This document shows positions 43,588-51,376 of a DNA stretch of 64,000 nt, in pieces (the first letter of the stretch is position 1; every line of letters begins with the position of its first letter). Made by a program: the position numbers and the translations under genes. Source of the stretch: an uncultured Rivibacter sp. GTDB lineage: Bacteria; Pseudomonadota; Gammaproteobacteria; Burkholderiales; Burkholderiaceae. The stretch is taken from contig CAMLLU010000013.1 in NCBI GenBank assembly GCA_946480925.1, positions 47,194 through 111,193 of the forward strand. The letters run 5' to 3'. The notes under the pieces were generated by a model that searched no databases, was not told the origin of the DNA, and saw only the letters and a list, made by a program, of their open reading frames with translations.

Positions 43588-46185
43588 ATGAACACCGCCT
43601 ACCGCAAGCCCCTGCCGGGCACGGCGCTGGACTACTTCGACGCGCGTGCCGCGGTCGAGGAGATCCGCCCCGGTGCCTGGGACACGCTGCCCTACACCTC
43701 GCGCGTGCATGCAGAGAACCTGGTGCGCCGCTGCGAGCCGGCCATCCTGCGCGAATGCCTCGTGCAGATCGTCGAGGGCAGGCGCGAACGTGACTTCCCG
43801 TGGTTCCCGGCGCGGGTGGTCTGCCACGACATCCTTGGCCAGACGGCGCTGGTGGACCTGGCGGGCCTGCGCGATGCCATCGCGCAGCAGGGGGGTGACC
43901 CGGCCCAGGTGAACCCGGTCGTGCCGGTGCAGCTGATCGTCGACCATTCGCTGGCGGTGGAGTGCGGAGGGTTCGACCCGAAGGCGTTCGAGAAGAACCG
44001 TGCGATCGAGGACCGCCGCAACGAGGACCGCTTCCACTTCATCGAGTGGACCAAGCTCGCGTTCAAGAACGTCGACGTGATCCCGGCGGGGAACGGGATC
44101 ATGCACCAGATCAACCTGGAGCGGATGTCGCCGGTGATCCATGCGCAGGACGGCGTGGCCTTCCCCGACACGCTGGTCGGTACCGACAGCCACACGCCTC
44201 ACGTCGATGCGCTGGGCGTCATTGCGGTGGGCGTGGGCGGGCTCGAGGCCGAGAACGTGATGCTGGGCCGCGCTTCCTGGATGCGCCTGCCCGAGATCGT
44301 GGGCGTGGAGCTTTCAGGCAAGCCGCAGCCGGGCATCACCGCCACCGACGTCGTGCTGGCGCTCACCGAGTTCCTGCGCAAGCAGAAGGTGGTGGGCGCG
44401 TATCTGGAATTCCGCGGCGTTGGTGCCGCGGCGCTCACGCTGGGCGACCGCGCCACCATCTCCAACATGGCGCCGGAGTACGGTGCCACCGCGGCGATGT
44501 TCTTCATCGACCAGCAGACCATCGACTACCTCAAGCTCACCGGCCGCAGTGACGAACAGGTGAAGCTGGTCGAGACGTATGCCAGGCACACCGGCCTGTG
44601 GGCCGATGCGCTGAAGACCGCGAAGTACGAGCGCACGCTGCAGTTCGACCTGTCGAGCGTGGTGCGCAACATGGCGGGCCCCTCGAACCCGCATGCGCGC
44701 GTGGCCACCACCGACCTCGCCGCCAAGGGTATCGCGGGCCCGTGGGCGCTGGAGACCGGCAGGATGCCCGACGGCGCGGTGATCATCGCGGCCATCACGA
44801 GCTGCACCAACACCAGCAACCCGCGCAACGTGATCGCGGCCGGCCTGCTGGCGCGCAACGCCAACCGGCTGGGCCTGCAACGCAAGCCCTGGGTGAAAAG
44901 CTCGCTGGCCCCCGGCTCCAAGGCCGTGGCGCTGTACCTCGAGGAAGCGGGCCTCAAGCACGAGCTCGAGCAACTCGGCTTCGGCATCGTCGCCTTCGCC
45001 TGCACCACCTGCAACGGCATGTCGGGCGCGCTCGACCCGAAGATCCAGCAGGAGATCATCGACCGCGACCTGTACGCGACGGCAGTGCTCTCGGGCAACC
45101 GCAACTTCGACGGCCGCATCCACCCGTATGCGAAGCAGGCCTTCCTGGCCTCGCCGCCGCTCGTGGTGGCCTATGCCATCGCCGGCACGGTGCGCTTCGA
45201 CATCGAGAAGGACAGCTTCGGTGTCGACAGGACCGGCAAGCCCGTCACGCTGAAAGACCTGTGGCCGAGCGACGAGGAGATCGACGCCATCGTGACCCAG
45301 GCCGTGAAGCCGCAGCAGTTCCGCGACGTCTACATCCCGATGTTCGAGCAGCGCGCTGCATCCAGCGAGCGGGTGAAGCCGTTGTACGACTGGCGGCCGC
45401 AAACCACCTACATCCGCCGCCCACCTTACTGGGAAGGCGCGCTGGCGGGTGTTCGCACGCTGCGGGGCATGCGCCCGCTCGCGGTGCTGGGCGACAACAT
45501 CACGACCGACCACTTGTCACCGTCCAACGCCATCCTGCCCGACAGTGCGGCCGGGGAATACCTCGCGAAGATGGGCTTGCCGGAAGAGGACTTCAACTCC
45601 TATGCCACCCACCGCGGTGACCACCTCACCGCGCAGCGCGCGACCTTCGCGAACCCGACGCTGAAGAACGAGATGGTCGTCGTGGAGGGCCAGGTGAAGC
45701 CCGGTTCGCTGGCGCGCATCGAGCCCGAAGGCACCATCACCCGCATGTGGGAGGCGATCGAGACCTACATGCAGCGCAAGCAGCCGCTCATCGTGATCGC
45801 CGGTGCCGACTACGGCCAGGGTTCTTCGCGCGACTGGGCCGCCAAGGGTGTGCGGCTCGCCGGCGTGGAAGCCATCGTCGCCGAAGGCTTCGAACGCATC
45901 CACCGCACCAACCTCATCGGCATGGGCGTGCTGCCGCTGGAGTTCAAGCCCGGCGTGAACCGCAAGACGCTCGGCATCGACGGCACCGAAACCTTCGACG
46001 TGATCGGCGAGCGCGAGCCGCGTACCACGCTCACGCTGGTGATCCACCGCAAGAACGGCGAGCGTGTCGATGTGCCGGTGACCTGCCGCCTCGATACCGC
46101 CGAAGAGGTGTCGATCTACGAAGCCGGCGGCGTGCTGCAGCGCTTCGCGCAGGACTTCCTCGAATCCAACAGGAAGGCAGCTTGA
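43588..46185 (+). CDS. acnD: 2-methylcitrate dehydratase, iron-sulfur AcnD type
   Basis: The protein has 865 residues of the aconitase family. Cluster ligands are seen in ITSCTNTSNPRN and FACTTCNGMSG; the substrate loop GADYGQGSSRDWAAKG lies in the C-terminal swivel domain. AcnD dehydrates 2-methylcitrate to 2-methyl-trans-aconitate and works only with PrpF, which is the next gene. An in-frame extension upstream runs through the repeat and prpC and is not used; ATG 43588 begins MNTAYRKPLPGTALDYFDA as in other AcnD proteins. Confidence 0.96.
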   Translation: MNTAYRKPLPGTALDYFDARAAVEEIRPGAWDTLPYTSRVHAENLVRRCEPAILRECLVQIVEGRRERDFPWFPARVVCHDILGQTALVDLAGLRDAIAQQGGDPAQVNPVVPVQLIVDHSLAVECGGFDPKAFEKNRAIEDRRNEDRFHFIEWTKLAFKNVDVIPAGNGIMHQINLERMSPVIHAQDGVAFPDTLVGTDSHTPHVDALGVIAVGVGGLEAENVMLGRASWMRLPEIVGVELSGKPQPGITATDVVLALTEFLRKQKVVGAYLEFRGVGAAALTLGDRATISNMAPEYGATAAMFFIDQQTIDYLKLTGRSDEQVKLVETYARHTGLWADALKTAKYERTLQFDLSSVVRNMAGPSNPHARVATTDLAAKGIAGPWALETGRMPDGAVIIAAITSCTNTSNPRNVIAAGLLARNANRLGLQRKPWVKSSLAPGSKAVALYLEEAGLKHELEQLGFGIVAFACTTCNGMSGALDPKIQQEIIDRDLYATAVLSGNRNFDGRIHPYAKQAFLASPPLVVAYAIAGTVRFDIEKDSFGVDRTGKPVTLKDLWPSDEEIDAIVTQAVKPQQFRDVYIPMFEQRAASSERVKPLYDWRPQTTYIRRPPYWEGALAGVRTLRGMRPLAVLGDNITTDHLSPSNAILPDSAAGEYLAKMGLPEEDFNSYATHRGDHLTAQRATFANPTLKNEMVVVEGQVKPGSLARIEPEGTITRMWEAIETYMQRKQPLIVIAGADYGQGSSRDWAAKGVRLAGVEAIVAEGFERIHRTNLIGMGVLPLEFKPGVNRKTLGIDGTETFDVIGEREPRTTLTLVIHRKNGERVDVPVTCRLDTAEEVSIYEAGGVLQRFAQDFLESNRKAA

Positions 46186-46187
46186 GC

Positions 46188-47378
46188 ATGGCCAGCACCC
46201 CGCAAATCGGCATCCCGGCCACCTACATGCGCGGCGGCACCAGCAAGGGCGTGTTCTTCCGCCTGCAGGACCTGCCCGAGGCCGCGCAGCAACCCGGCAA
46301 GGCGCGCGAGGCGCTGCTGCTGCGCGTGATCGGCAGCCCCGACCCTTATGGCAAGCAGATCGACGGCATGGGCGGCGCCACGTCGAGCACGAGCAAGGCC
46401 GTCCTCGTCTCGAAGAGCTCGCGCCCCGGCCATGACGTGGACTACCTCTTCGGCCAGGTGTCGATCGACAAGCCCTTCGTGGACTGGAGCGGCAACTGCG
46501 GCAACCTGTCGTCGGCGGTCGGCCCGTTCGCCATCAGCAACGGGTTGGTCGATGCCAGTCGCGTGCCCTACAACGGCGTGGCCGTCGTGCGCATCTGGCA
46601 GGCCAACATCGGCAAGACCATCGTCGCGCACGTGCCCATCACCAACGGCACCGTGCAGGAAACCGGTGACTTCGAGCTCGACGGCGTGACCTTCCCTGCC
46701 GCCGAAGTGCAGCTCGAGTTCATGGACCCGGCTGCCGAAGAAGAGGGCTCGGGCGGTGCGATGTTTCCGACCGGAAAGCTCGTCGACGACCTCGAAGTGC
46801 CGGGCCTCGGCACGCTCCAGGCTACGATGATCAACGCCGGCATCCCGACCATCTTCGTGAATGCCGAAGCGATCGGCTACACCGGATGCGAGCTGCAGGA
46901 CGCGATCAACGGCGACGCCAAGGCGCTCGCGATGTTCGAGACCCTCCGTGCCCACGGCGCGGTGCGCATGGGCCTCATCAAGCACGTCGACGAAGCCGCC
47001 ACGCGCCAGCACACGCCCAAGATCGCCTTCGTCGCCAAGCCGAAGGACTACGTCGCCTCCAGCGGCAAGCCGGTGGCGGCCGGTGACGTGGACCTGCTGG
47101 TGCGCGCGCTCTCGATGGGCAAGCTGCACCACGCGATGATGGGTACGGCGGCCGTGGCCATCGGCACCGCGGCTGCCATTCCCGGCACGCTGGTCAACCT
47201 TGCGGCCGGCGGCGGCCAGCGCAACGCGGTGCGTTTCGGCCACCCGTCGGGCACCTTGCGCGTGGGGGCTGAGGCCACCCAGGTGAACGGTGAATGGACC
47301 GTCACCAAGGCCATCATGAGTCGCAGCGCGCGCGTGTTGATGGAAGGCTTCGTTCGTGTGCCCGGCGACGCGTTCTGA
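46188..47378 (+). CDS. prpF: 2-methylaconitate cis-trans isomerase
   Basis: The protein has 396 residues of the PrpF family: YMRGGTSKGVFFRLQDLP at the N-terminus, WSGNCGNLSSAVGPFAI with the active-site Cys, and KLHHAMMGTAAVAIGTAAAIPGT. It converts the trans product of AcnD to the cis form used by aconitase. It starts 2 bp after acnD with AGGAAGGCAG. It is the last gene of the operon and converges on hipA with 11 bp between; no clear terminator is visible there. Confidence 0.97.
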   Translation: MASTPQIGIPATYMRGGTSKGVFFRLQDLPEAAQQPGKAREALLLRVIGSPDPYGKQIDGMGGATSSTSKAVLVSKSSRPGHDVDYLFGQVSIDKPFVDWSGNCGNLSSAVGPFAISNGLVDASRVPYNGVAVVRIWQANIGKTIVAHVPITNGTVQETGDFELDGVTFPAAEVQLEFMDPAAEEEGSGGAMFPTGKLVDDLEVPGLGTLQATMINAGIPTIFVNAEAIGYTGCELQDAINGDAKALAMFETLRAHGAVRMGLIKHVDEAATRQHTPKIAFVAKPKDYVASSGKPVAAGDVDLLVRALSMGKLHHAMMGTAAVAIGTAAAIPGTLVNLAAGGGQRNAVRFGHPSGTLRVGAEATQVNGEWTVTKAIMSRSARVLMEGFVRVPGDAF

Positions 47379-47389
47379 CCTCCCAGTCT

Positions 47390-48634
47390 TCAGGCACCGC
47401 CCTTGCCGTATTCAAGGCCGGAGTTCCAGACTTCATGCATGCGTGCCAGCAAGTCACGCGGAACTCTGTCATCGGACTTCGCCTCGCGCAGTGCTTGCTC
47501 CATGCCCTGGGCAATGCGCCTGAGCTTCGTGGCGGGGGCTTTCACGTTGCACACCCGCGCGCCGAAGGCGAGAAGCTCCTCCGTCGTCGGATAGGCCTTC
47601 GTCGCGTGCCTACCCGCGAAGAGCTTGAGCGCCAGCGTCCGGTCTTCGAGCTCGGGGCCACCGGCGTATTGCGTGTAGCGGTAGATGGCCGTCGTCACGA
47701 CGTCGAACATCGGCGCCAGCCAGATATTGCTCGGCGATCGGTAGAGGAGCCCGAAGTTCTTCAGGTGCGCGTCGCCGTTGCGAACCATGATGGAGAACGC
47801 GACCTGCTCGAAGAAGCGGTCAAGGTTGTCCTGGGGCAACTGCAGTTGCTTCAGCAGCCCCGCAATGCGCTCGTAGCTGCCGTGGTACTTGCGGTCGGAG
47901 AGCGTGTCGCGCACACGCTGCCCAGTGAGCGTCGCAATGTCCTCGAAGCCGAGGCGCTCCACGGTGGCGCCTGGGTTCAGCAGGGTGTCGAAGCGCTCCA
48001 GCACGAGCATCTTGCCGTCGTGCGACAAGTCGAAGACGGGCGTCTCGATGCCGGCCAGGTTCGCAGCGCGCAGGCACAGAAATTCGTTGGCGGCCAGGCC
48101 GGGGTAGGCCTCGCTCGCCGCCTTCACGATGAGCGTGGGAATCGGCACCGAAACCCGGACTTCGGGAACCATGATCTTCGGCTGCATGCCGGCGATGCCG
48201 GCACCAGTGCTCAGGTAGGCCGCCACCAGCTCATCGAAGGCGCTCGGCGAGTAGGCCATGCTGAGCAAGGCCTCCTTGCTCAAGGGCGCTGCTGCGGGCG
48301 TCGCGTCAGCGCCGGGGATGCGATAGCCGAGGCGACCGATGCCGTTGTCGCCGGCGAGGGCGAGCAGGTGCATCGCCGTGGTCTGCTGCTTCGGGAACCG
48401 CGCCCGGATGCGCATGAACAGGTCGCCCTCGGGAAGGTTCTGGTCCATGGGCGGGAAAAGGTCCCTGTCCGTCCAGGTGAGCCTCGTCGCAGCGGGCATC
48501 AGCAGGGCGACAGAAGGCTGCTCCGGCGACGAATCCAGGTATCGAAACTCGTAGGTCGACGTCTTGATCAGCTGGCTCGCCGCGAAGCGATTGCCGATGG
48601 CGACGTCGAACTGCGGGATGCGTTCAGGCAGCAT
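47390..48634 (-). CDS. hipA: HipA-family serine/threonine kinase toxin
   Basis: The protein has 414 residues. Typical HipA marks are the N-terminal couple domain, GAGIAGMQPKIMV, the kinase loop VRNGDAHLKNFGLLY (catalytic Asp and Asn) and the DVVTT metal site. HipA toxins phosphorylate a tRNA synthetase or related target and induce dormancy. The start overlaps the end of the hipB frame by 11 bp. The partner antitoxin reading frame is broken (next entry), so either HipA is now unrestrained and presumably inactive or weakly expressed, or HipB is made by frameshifting. Confidence 0.9.
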   Translation of the reverse strand: MLPERIPQFDVAIGNRFAASQLIKTSTYEFRYLDSSPEQPSVALLMPAATRLTWTDRDLFPPMDQNLPEGDLFMRIRARFPKQQTTAMHLLALAGDNGIGRLGYRIPGADATPAAAPLSKEALLSMAYSPSAFDELVAAYLSTGAGIAGMQPKIMVPEVRVSVPIPTLIVKAASEAYPGLAANEFLCLRAANLAGIETPVFDLSHDGKMLVLERFDTLLNPGATVERLGFEDIATLTGQRVRDTLSDRKYHGSYERIAGLLKQLQLPQDNLDRFFEQVAFSIMVRNGDAHLKNFGLLYRSPSNIWLAPMFDVVTTAIYRYTQYAGGPELEDRTLALKLFAGRHATKAYPTTEELLAFGARVCNVKAPATKLRRIAQGMEQALREAKSDDRVPRDLLARMHEVWNSGLEYGKGGA

Positions 48635-48892
48635 CGTCGTCCTTGTTGAAGGCGGCTGCCACTTCCTCCATCGTCGGCAGGCCGGCCGGCTCGATGCGCA
48701 TGACCAGGTTCAACGAGCGCAGCACGTCGAAGAGGGACGACACGGATGCCTCGTCGCCTCCCTCGAGGCGATAGACCACCTCACGCATGCGGCCCGCACG
48801 CTCGGCCACTGCTTTTTGCTGAGGCCGAGATCCTCGCGTCGTCGCCGAAGAAGCTCACCGAGCTCGTTAGGGAGTCTTGGTATGTAAGTCAT
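48624..48892 (-). pseudogene. hipB: HipB-like XRE antitoxin, frameshifted at an A5 run
   Basis: Two frames together encode a complete HTH: MTYIPRLPNELGELLRRRRE then DLGLSKK in one frame, and AVAERAGRMREVVYRLEGG onward in the other. The junction is the A5G run at 48817-48812 on the minus strand (AGC AAA AAG CAG). One extra A would restore the gene. A -1 ribosomal slip on AAA AAG would also join exactly LSKK to AVAERAG, as in dnaX-type slippery sites. Start at 48892, or 48901 (MQAMTY). Confidence 0.75.
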
Positions 48893-48980
48893 GGCTTGCA
48901 TTTTGATTCCGCGGCCGATGTTGCTAGACCGCCCGGCGCAGTCGTACATTGACCCTTCCACCCAACCGGAGGTCTGCGAC

Positions 48981-49373
48981 ATGCCTATCCGCATTTCATC
49001 GCTGACTCGGCAGATCGCGCACAACGGTGCCATGCTGCACCGCGCGATGCTGGAGCGTATCCACTTGCAGGGGGAGGGCCATGCGCCGTCCGAGGCCGAA
49101 CAGGCGCTCGCAGAGGAGCGCCGGCTGCTCAAGGAAGAAAGGCTGAAACGCCAGGAGCGGGCACTGCAGCCCAGGGTCAGGGCCGCCGACAAGCTCGTGA
49201 GGACGCACCACCCCGAGGCCAAAGACAAACCCAAACCAAACAAGGCGCCAAAGGAGCACAAGGCTGCTGCTGGCAAGGCCGCGCACAAGCCGTCTCGTGC
49301 CGAGAAGCACGCCGCGAAGGCGGCCGCCTTGGATGCCGCGAGGAGGGCGGCCAAGAAGTCGGCGAAGGTCTGA
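48981..49373 (+). CDS. Small Lys/Ala-rich protein, 130 aa
   Basis: The ATG at 48981 has GGAGG nine bases upstream. The first 50 residues (MPIRISSLTRQIAHNGAMLHRAMLERIHLQ) are followed by a charged helix (EQALAEERRLLKEERLKRQERAL) and a C-terminal tail of Lys, Ala, Pro and His repeats that resembles histone H1-like bacterial proteins. DNA or RNA binding is plausible from charge only; no family is recognised. A hairpin with an 11-bp stem follows 20 bp after the stop. Confidence 0.7.
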   Translation: MPIRISSLTRQIAHNGAMLHRAMLERIHLQGEGHAPSEAEQALAEERRLLKEERLKRQERALQPRVRAADKLVRTHHPEAKDKPKPNKAPKEHKAAAGKAAHKPSRAEKHAAKAAALDAARRAAKKSAKV

Positions 49374-49393
49374 ACAGCTGGCAGGCTTGGCGG

Positions 49394-49427
49394 GCCAAAG
49401 GTGCTGCACGCTGTCGGCACCTTTGGC
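49394..49427. terminator. Bidirectional hairpin between convergent genes
   Basis: GCCAAAGGTGC and GCACCTTTGGC form a perfect 11-bp stem around a 12-base loop, between the Lys/Ala-rich gene and hicA. There is no strong T-run on either side; it is probably a shared 3' end structure. Confidence 0.5.
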
Positions 49428-49497
49428 TCAAGCCGCGTCACGAGTGGCGAGCGTGTTCTCCGCGCTCTCGGTGCGCGTGGTGGTGATGCTGCGCTGG

Positions 49498-49779
49498 CTA
49501 CGCCTCTTTCCTGGCCTCGTACTGCGACGGCGTGACGCCGGCGCGCGCCAGAAACTCCCGCAGGTGCGTGAGCGAGCCGGTGTCGAGCACGTTGCTGTGG
49601 TGCGGCCGGTGCAGCACGTCTTCCATGCGATTGAGCTTCACGCGGATTCGCGCTCCCGAGATCGGTTCGAGCGACGCACCGACGTGCCTCAACAGCGACT
49701 CGACGTCTCGCCAGTGGATGTTGCCGCTGGGCGGATCGTGGAAGATCGTACGGATCAGGTTGGCGTGACGGCGGCTCAT
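49498..49779 (-). CDS. hicA: HicA-family toxin, no adjacent HicB
   Basis: The protein has 93 residues in the pattern of longer HicA toxins: a first helix with IRTIFHDPPSGNIHWRDVESLLRHVGA, SGARIRVKLNRMEDVLHRPHH with the catalytic His, and LTHLREFLARAGVTPSQYE. HicA is an mRNA interferase normally encoded just before its antitoxin HicB. No open frame follows this gene on the minus strand, so hicB is missing or elsewhere. The start chosen is the ATG at 49779; the longer frame to 49986 overlaps the next gene's leader. Confidence 0.82.
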   Translation of the reverse strand: MSRRHANLIRTIFHDPPSGNIHWRDVESLLRHVGASLEPISGARIRVKLNRMEDVLHRPHHSNVLDTGSLTHLREFLARAGVTPSQYEARKEA

Positions 49780-49962
49780 CTGGCTCTCGCGATGGCATGT
49801 GCACTGGCCTTGCATCGTGCGAGCAATGACCTGCGAGCGCAAGCGCAGCCGTGCGGTGGTGATGTCGACTCGCCATGAGGGTCTGACGGCCAATCGACAG
49901 CTTGCATTCCTAGCCTTGCACGGGTTCGCAAGCCTCAGACCCCCCACGCTAGGAGACAACGC

Positions 49963-51231
49963 ATGCAGATCACTGGCATGTTGCATGGCGCCCGCTTGCT
50001 GCAGTTCGCGGGCTTCCCGGTTCCCGAAGTGCTAGGCCCAGCGGCCAGCGAAGAGGAGATCAAGTCCCTGATCGACCGCCACGGGCAGGTCTTCATCAAG
50101 CCGGTCTTCAAGGGCGGCATCGGTAAAAAGGGCAAGGCAGGGCTGCTCGGCCGCGCGAAGGACCTGAAGACAGCGCTGGCCGAAAAGGAACGGCTCTATT
50201 TCGTGGAGCACGTGGTGGGTCACACGCGCGCCAAGGCCAACGGCGTGACCTTCGAGGCCGGTGTGCCGGCGAAGCGCGAGGTCTACTTCTCCATCAGCGA
50301 CTCCACGCACTTCCGCGCGCCCACCATGACGCTCACGCACATGGGCGGCATGGACATCGAAGAGGTCGACAAGCGGTTCGTCGCGCAGGTGCCTTTCGAC
50401 CCGCTCACCGGGCTCAAGGCCTTCGTGGTGGCCAATGCGCTGAGCGAGATCGGCGCACCCAAGGAGATCATCTCGCCGCTGGTGCAGCAGCTGCCCAAGC
50501 TGTGGGAGCTGTTCCACAACTTCGGCATGACCACGCTGGAGCTCAATCCGATCCGCCTGCGTGAAGACGCGAAGGGCCGCCTCACGCCGGTGGCCTGCGA
50601 CTTCAAGGCTGGCTTCGACCGCGACGACCCGCGTTGGCACAGGCTCGACCTGCCGGCCCACCTGTTCGCGGCCGACTACTCGGACTTCGAGCAGGAGATC
50701 AACCAGCTGCGCACGCACCAGGGCCAGAGCGACGTGTACGTGATCAACGAACACGGCACCGTGCTCGCGCCCACCTTCGGCGGCGGTGCCAACTCGCTGG
50801 TGACCGAGATGCTGGGCGACGACGCGATCATCAGCTCCGACTTCGGCGGCAACCCGCCATACGAAAAGATGAAGGCGGTGGCGGGCATCTGCTTCAAGCA
50901 CTGGCTCCGACAGGCCAACGTGCTCTTCGTCATCGGCGGCAAGAGCAACAACACCGACATCCATGAAACCCTGCGCGCCATTGCCGACGCGCTTCGCGAA
51001 CACTTCAGCACCCATGGCCCCACGCCGCTTTCCGTGGTGGTGGGCCGCGGCGGGCCCAACCTCGTGCGCGGCATGGCCGCCATGCGCGACACCTGTGACG
51101 CGCTCGGGCTGCCCTATCGCATCTTCGGCTTCGACTCCGACATCAGCGAAGTCATCCAGTACGCACGCAAGGTCGATGCGTGGATGAAGGCCGGCGGCCG
51201 CGCGCAGATCGCGGCGAAGCTGGGTGTTTGA
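49963..51231 (+). CDS. ATP-grasp/CoA-ligase beta-like subunit (ATP-citrate-lyase-like)
   Basis: The protein has 422 residues. The N-terminal ATP-grasp part has VFIKPVFKGGIGKKGKAGLLG; MTTLELNPIRL corresponds to the metal-binding stretch of succinyl-CoA synthetase beta subunits; the C-terminal half (FGGGANSLVTEMLGDDAI, VVVGRGGPNLVRGMAAM) matches the citrate-binding domain of ATP-citrate lyases. It pairs with the next gene, whose product carries the phospho-His and a citrate-synthase-like domain. Substrate is unknown; citrate, 2-methylcitrate or a related tricarboxylate are possible. ATG with AGGAGACAACGC. Confidence 0.78.
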   Translation: MQITGMLHGARLLQFAGFPVPEVLGPAASEEEIKSLIDRHGQVFIKPVFKGGIGKKGKAGLLGRAKDLKTALAEKERLYFVEHVVGHTRAKANGVTFEAGVPAKREVYFSISDSTHFRAPTMTLTHMGGMDIEEVDKRFVAQVPFDPLTGLKAFVVANALSEIGAPKEIISPLVQQLPKLWELFHNFGMTTLELNPIRLREDAKGRLTPVACDFKAGFDRDDPRWHRLDLPAHLFAADYSDFEQEINQLRTHQGQSDVYVINEHGTVLAPTFGGGANSLVTEMLGDDAIISSDFGGNPPYEKMKAVAGICFKHWLRQANVLFVIGGKSNNTDIHETLRAIADALREHFSTHGPTPLSVVVGRGGPNLVRGMAAMRDTCDALGLPYRIFGFDSDISEVIQYARKVDAWMKAGGRAQIAAKLGV

Positions 51232-51250
51232 AGGCAAAGGCATGAACAGC

Positions 51251-51347
51251 CTTCACCGCTGAGGCGCGGAGGACGCAGAGGAAACGCGGAGAACGTCTCC
51301 GGATTTCCTCCGCGAACCTCGGCGTCCTCTGCGTCTCTGCGGTGAAT
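51251..51347. repeat. Dispersed palindromic repeat, copy B
   Basis: The best-preserved copy: TTCACCGCTGAGGCGCGGAG opens it and a complementary arm closing in CTCTGCGGTGAA ends it, with a loop near 51297-51303. It lies between the two ATP-citrate-lyase-like genes. Confidence 0.8.
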
Positions 51348-51376
51348 GATTTCAAGAGAACCTCCGGAGACTCTTC

